Made by a program: the position numbers and the translations under genes
Notes under the pieces: generated by a model
Database searches by the model: none
The model's input: only the letters and a program-made list of their open reading frames with translations
What the model was told of the DNA's origin: nothing
Shown: piece after piece, positions 60,794 through 64,000 of the stretch
Position numbering within the stretch: position 1 is the first letter of the stretch
Layout: every line of letters begins with the position of its first letter
Source of the DNA: Acidovorax delafieldii
GTDB taxonomy: Bacteria; Pseudomonadota; Gammaproteobacteria; Burkholderiales; Burkholderiaceae_C
Assembly: GCA_002377855.1 (NCBI GenBank)
Contig: DFQQ01000015.1
Span: 24,045 to 88,044, forward strand
DNA length: 64,000 bases
Reading direction: 5' to 3'

Positions 60794-62659
60794 ATGTTTC
60801 AAACCTTGCGTGCCCGCCTGATCGCCATTTGCGTTGCGATTACCGTTTTTTCGTTGCTGACGCTGGCCCTCGCCACACTTTTTGTGGTTCGCAAGGACAC
60901 GCTGGTGCAAATTGATGACCGTGTGGGTCAGCTCACGCGAACCCATGCCAATGAACTTGCCGAATGGGTGCGCGAGAAGCAGCGCATCACTGGTTCACTG
61001 AAGCTTGCTGTCGGGCAGGCCGAGCCTGTGCCTTTTCTGCTGGCCGCCAAGCAAGCCGGTGCGTTTGACGACACCTACTTCGTGTATGCGGACAAACGGA
61101 ATATTTTTTCTCACCCCATGCCCGAAGGCTACGACGGCACGGCGCGGCCTTGGTACAAGCAGGCAGTTCAAACCGGCGGCCCCGCGCTGACCCCAGCCTA
61201 CGTCGACGCAAGTACGGGCAAGCTCACCATCAGCTTTGTGGAGCCTGTGGGCCCCGCCGGGCAGCCGACCGCGGTAGTGGGCACTGACATGCACCTGGAC
61301 ACTGTCACCAAGAAAGTTGGCGCCATTCGTCCGATTGCAAAGAGCTTTGCATTCTTGGTGGATGGCGAAGGCAAGCTGCTGGCCCACCCCAAGGCCGATC
61401 TGGCCCTGAAGCCTGCCTCGGACATCGGCAAGGGTATCGACTCGGCCATGCTCGCCAAGCTGGCCAGCGATGGGGCTCGCGCCGACGTGCTCATAGATGG
61501 TGCAGATCAGATGCTCTATGCGGCAAAGGTGGAAGGAACCCCGTGGACCCTGGCCATCGCTATCGACCGTTCCGAGGCTACTCACGCGGTGACGGTGCTG
61601 CTGCAAATCGCAGCGGTGATCACCGTGCTCAGCGTACTCGTGGCTGTGGCGTTGCTGACAGCAGCAGTGAGCCAGCAACTGCGCCGCCTGGGGTTGGTGA
61701 GTGATGCCTTGCGCGACATTGCCTCGGGTGAGGGCGATCTGACGCGCCGCCTCGCCACGCAGGGCAATGACGAATTGGCGGCCATCGCCGCGTCGTTCAA
61801 CCAGTTTGTGGACAAGATCGCCAAGGTGTTGGTGAGCATCCGTGAATCGTCGGAATCGGTCCGCCTGGCATCCACCGAGATTGCCAGCGGCAACCAAGAC
61901 TTGTCGGCACGCACCGAACAGCAAGCGGGGTCCCTCGAAGAAACTGCTGCCGCCATGGAGGAACTGACCGCCACAGTGCAGCAGAACGCAGCCAACGCGC
62001 GGCAAGCCAACGAACTGGCCACGGGTGCGTCGCAGGTGGCATCGCACGCCAGCACGGTGGTCGGGCAGGTGGTGGACACCATGGGCGGCATCGATGCGTC
62101 GGCTCGCAAGATCGTGGACATCATCGGGGTGATTGATGGCATCGCTTTCCAGACCAATATCCTGGCGTTGAATGCGGCCGTCGAAGCCGCTCGCGCCGGT
62201 GAACAGGGTCGCGGTTTCGCCGTGGTGGCGTCAGAAGTGCGTACGCTGGCCCAGCGCAGCGCCACGGCCGCCAAGGAGATCAAGGAACTGATCAGTGAAT
62301 CGGCCTCTCAGGTTGAAGCGGGCAGCAAGCTGGTGCAAGAGGCTGGTGCCACCATGGACAAGGTGGTGGACAGCGTCCGCAAGGTCACCACCATCGTGGC
62401 CGATATCAGCCTTGCCAGCCAAGAGCAGAGCACAGGTATTGCCGAGGTCGGTAGCGCTGTCACGTTGATGGACCAGGCCACCCAGCAAAACGCTGCATTG
62501 GTCGAGCAAGCCACCGCCGCAGCGCAGTCCCTGCAGCACCAGGCCGTGGCGCTGGCCGATGCCGTTGCCGGCTTCAAGCTGGACCACGGAGCGCCAGGTT
62601 CTTGGGGCAGCAGTGCCGCGCCTCAGCGGGGCCAAGCCCTCGCATTGACCAAAGATTGA
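60794..62659 (+). CDS. Methyl-accepting chemotaxis protein, Cache type
   Basis: A 621-aa chemoreceptor. A signal-anchor helix (about 8-32) is followed by a periplasmic dCache-like sensor (about 35-275: FDDTYFVYADKRN, YDGTARPWYKQAV, VVGTDMHLD), a second membrane helix (about 280-303), a HAMP linker and the cytoplasmic signalling domain with the hairpin tip IDGIAFQTNILALNAAVEAARAGEQGRGFAVVASEVRTLAQRSA. The C-terminal end ALALTKD has no CheR-binding NWETF motif. The ligand is unknown; Cache sensors bind small organic molecules such as amino acids or carboxylates. ATG at 60794 has AGGGG nearby. Confidence 0.94.
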   Translation: MFQTLRARLIAICVAITVFSLLTLALATLFVVRKDTLVQIDDRVGQLTRTHANELAEWVREKQRITGSLKLAVGQAEPVPFLLAAKQAGAFDDTYFVYADKRNIFSHPMPEGYDGTARPWYKQAVQTGGPALTPAYVDASTGKLTISFVEPVGPAGQPTAVVGTDMHLDTVTKKVGAIRPIAKSFAFLVDGEGKLLAHPKADLALKPASDIGKGIDSAMLAKLASDGARADVLIDGADQMLYAAKVEGTPWTLAIAIDRSEATHAVTVLLQIAAVITVLSVLVAVALLTAAVSQQLRRLGLVSDALRDIASGEGDLTRRLATQGNDELAAIAASFNQFVDKIAKVLVSIRESSESVRLASTEIASGNQDLSARTEQQAGSLEETAAAMEELTATVQQNAANARQANELATGASQVASHASTVVGQVVDTMGGIDASARKIVDIIGVIDGIAFQTNILALNAAVEAARAGEQGRGFAVVASEVRTLAQRSATAAKEIKELISESASQVEAGSKLVQEAGATMDKVVDSVRKVTTIVADISLASQEQSTGIAEVGSAVTLMDQATQQNAALVEQATAAAQSLQHQAVALADAVAGFKLDHGAPGSWGSSAAPQRGQALALTKD

Positions 62660-62680
62660 GCGCTCCGCGGCCCTCGCCGC

Positions 62681-62846
62681 CTAGGGACCCTCTGCACGAA
62701 TCACGCGCCGTGTCCATTGCGGTCTCGGACGGTCTGCGGCGTTGCAAATACTCGCAATAGCTACGGCTATTGCTGTGTTTTGCGCTTGCAGCCCATCCCG
62801 ATCCGCAGTGCACACTTACCGCTCGATTCGTGCAGAGGGTCCCTAG
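62681..62846. mobile_element. Dispersed palindromic element, copy 3 (166 bp, intact ends)
   Basis: The first and last 22 bases are perfect inverted repeats (left end CTAGGGACCCTCTGCACGAA). TA is present at both ends, which would fit a TA target duplication. Both halves continue to match imperfectly inward, so the whole element folds around GCAATAGC-TACG-GCTATTGC (62754-62773). It lies 21 nt after the MCP stop. No coding function is seen. Confidence 0.85.
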
Positions 62847-62954
62847 AGCGGGGACCGCAAGCCATTCCAAAAGCCTCTGGCCACCAGCCGCAGGTTTTTT
62901 GATCAGCTCAGTTGGGGAGTTGCAGCAGGGCTGAGGGTACCAGGCTGCGCCGCG

Positions 62955-64000
62955 TCACAGCTGCATGGCCCTGGCGTAGCCTGTCATTTCAAGGTACCCG
63001 CGTCCGGCCACCCGACCGTCGGCGTGGGTCAGGTCAGACAACCCCTCCCAATACACCGCCCCGGTCGAGGCACTGCTGTCCAGCTCCTGCGCGTCCAGCA
63101 CCGCTGTCACGGTATAGGTGCCCGCTGGCGTTTGCACCTCCCACTGCACGGGATAACGTGCGCCGCTATGGGCGCTGCTCCACCAGCGCAGTGGGCGCCA
63201 GACCACTTCGGCATCCGAGAACACACGCGTGGCTTGGCCCAAGCCCCTGAACGAGCCGCCCGCCCACAAAGCCGAGCCATCCGCACGCCGCAGCCTGAAG
63301 ACCGTCAGCGCGCTGCCGTCGTGCAGATTCATCCCAATCCAGTCCCACCCTACGGCATCGGCAGCCAGCAGGGCCTCGCTCCATTCGTGGTCCATCCAGG
63401 CGCGCGCAGGCTTGCCCAGATCGATGGGCAGTGTGCGCCCCTCCACCACGATGCTGCCGCTCACCGCCAGCTGCGGCTCGCTGTAGTAATAGCTCGCCTG
63501 CTCGGCCAGCGGGCCCTTGCGCGACAGGCCCTGCTGGCCTTGCAGCAGAACAGGCTGCGTGGCGTCAAACTGCAGTTGCAAGCCGAATTGTTCGCCCACC
63601 ACCCGCGCCGTGTAGCGGCTGGCAGTTGACGTGGTGCTGCTGGGCGCGGTGGCCTGCCGCTGCAAATGCCAGTCGCGCAGTCGCACAGCCGTATCGGTCT
63701 CGCTGGCCTCGGCCACGCCAAACCCGGCGCGAGCAACACGCTGGTCGTGCAGTAGCTTGCGCCCCTGCACATCGGTGATGGCGGCATGGGCAAACAGCAG
63801 TTGCTTGGCGGCAAACGCCGACTGCATGGTCTGCGCAGCGTCCATCCGCGATCGGAAAAACGTCACCTGAAACCCCCAGGGCCTGCCCCCCGCAAAAGCG
63901 TGGCCCGTGATGTACCACCATTCGGTGCGCAGGTCCGGATGGCTGCCGTGGTCGCGCGGGAACTGCAATGCCTTCGCCGGAAGTGAGAAGGCATTGCCCG
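62955..64000 (-). CDS. Lipocalin-like / carotenoid 1,2-hydratase-like protein (5' end cut)
   Basis: The frame stays open to the right edge, so the true start lies outside the window; 348 codons including the stop are visible. The sequence LQFPRDHGSHPDLRTEWWYITGH begins the conserved block, with WGFQVTFFRSR, RAWMDHEWS, GWDWIGMNLHDGSALTVFRLRR and GRGYLEMTGYA following. This is the CrtC/AttH-like (lipocalin-type) fold of periplasmic proteins often found beside ABC transporters with LolCE-like permeases. Enzyme activity is not certain: many members are not carotenoid hydratases. A start codon TTG at 63968 is internal and was rejected. Confidence 0.85.
   Translation of the reverse strand, partial: GNAFSLPAKALQFPRDHGSHPDLRTEWWYITGHAFAGGRPWGFQVTFFRSRMDAAQTMQSAFAAKQLLFAHAAITDVQGRKLLHDQRVARAGFGVAEASETDTAVRLRDWHLQRQATAPSSTTSTASRYTARVVGEQFGLQLQFDATQPVLLQGQQGLSRKGPLAEQASYYYSEPQLAVSGSIVVEGRTLPIDLGKPARAWMDHEWSEALLAADAVGWDWIGMNLHDGSALTVFRLRRADGSALWAGGSFRGLGQATRVFSDAEVVWRPLRWWSSAHSGARYPVQWEVQTPAGTYTVTAVLDAQELDSSASTGAVYWEGLSDLTHADGRVAGRGYLEMTGYARAMQL

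Noticed and set aside
60505..60915. Plus-strand frame before the MCP
   Set aside because: Overlaps the MCP start in another frame and has no family features; the spacer is better read as regulatory.
62717..62902. Small frame after the MCP gene
   Set aside because: It lies in the palindromic repeat, and similar peptides appear in the other copies because of the DNA repeat.

Overview
The window reads as chromosomal DNA from a betaproteobacterium of the Burkholderiales, most probably Comamonadaceae (Acidovorax-like). This rests on overall high GC, an Ala/Lys-rich histone H1-like gene, the order tpiA-secG-tRNA-Leu-nuoA..N-DUF2818-DUF1178, a PilS/PilR pair fused by overlaps to ampD, and several small genes I associate with that family. 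The assignment is inferred from gene content; no database was searched. I saw no transposase, prophage gene, CRISPR array or rRNA.

Layout. 1-4.7 kb: 5' end of an H1-like gene, then nrdA-nrdB (class Ia ribonucleotide reductase) read leftward from a promoter covered by two NrdR boxes. 4.9-9.8 kb: five leftward genes, ypjD-like / PP0621-like / pilS / pilR / ampD, each overlapping or nearly touching the next; ffh diverges from them. 11.3-17.6 kb: small unknown genes, moaE, clpB behind a sigma32-type promoter, a small membrane protein and a coniferyl-aldehyde-dehydrogenase-like gene. 17.8-26.5 kb: a hybrid histidine kinase with a LuxR-type regulator, an orphan adhesin-repeat-like protein, a GNAT enzyme, a methyltransferase, an unknown gene, dusC and a phospholipase-D-type lipoprotein. 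27.0-29.2 kb: amt with a sigma54-like promoter, and ribE.

29.3-37.9 kb: a complete type IV pilus minor-pilin operon (fimT/fimU-like, pilV, pilW, pilX, pilY1, pilE). It is visibly more AT-rich than its surroundings and lies between ribE and ribD. Together with pilS-pilR this is most of the priming and tip part of a pilus system, with the motor and major pilin elsewhere. 38.3-42.7 kb: ribD, a small secreted protein, rpsO and pnp. 42.8-60.5 kb: a quinone oxidoreductase, tpiA, secG, tRNA-Leu(GAG) and the full 14-gene complex I operon, followed by DUF2818 and DUF1178 genes. 60.8-62.7 kb: a methyl-accepting chemotaxis protein behind a FliA-like promoter. 63-64 kb: a lipocalin/hydroxyneurosporene-synthase-like gene cut by the window end.

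The most unusual non-coding feature is a dispersed ~166-176 bp, nearly full-length palindrome present three times (26.7, 38.1 and 62.7 kb). It has terminal inverted repeats, perfect over 22 bp in the third copy, and TA at its ends, so it looks like a Correia-type miniature element. It generates false ORFs with a shared peptide. A second, smaller family of tandem-hairpin repeats (about 50 bp, at least four fuller copies plus fragments) sits at gene ends and leaders.
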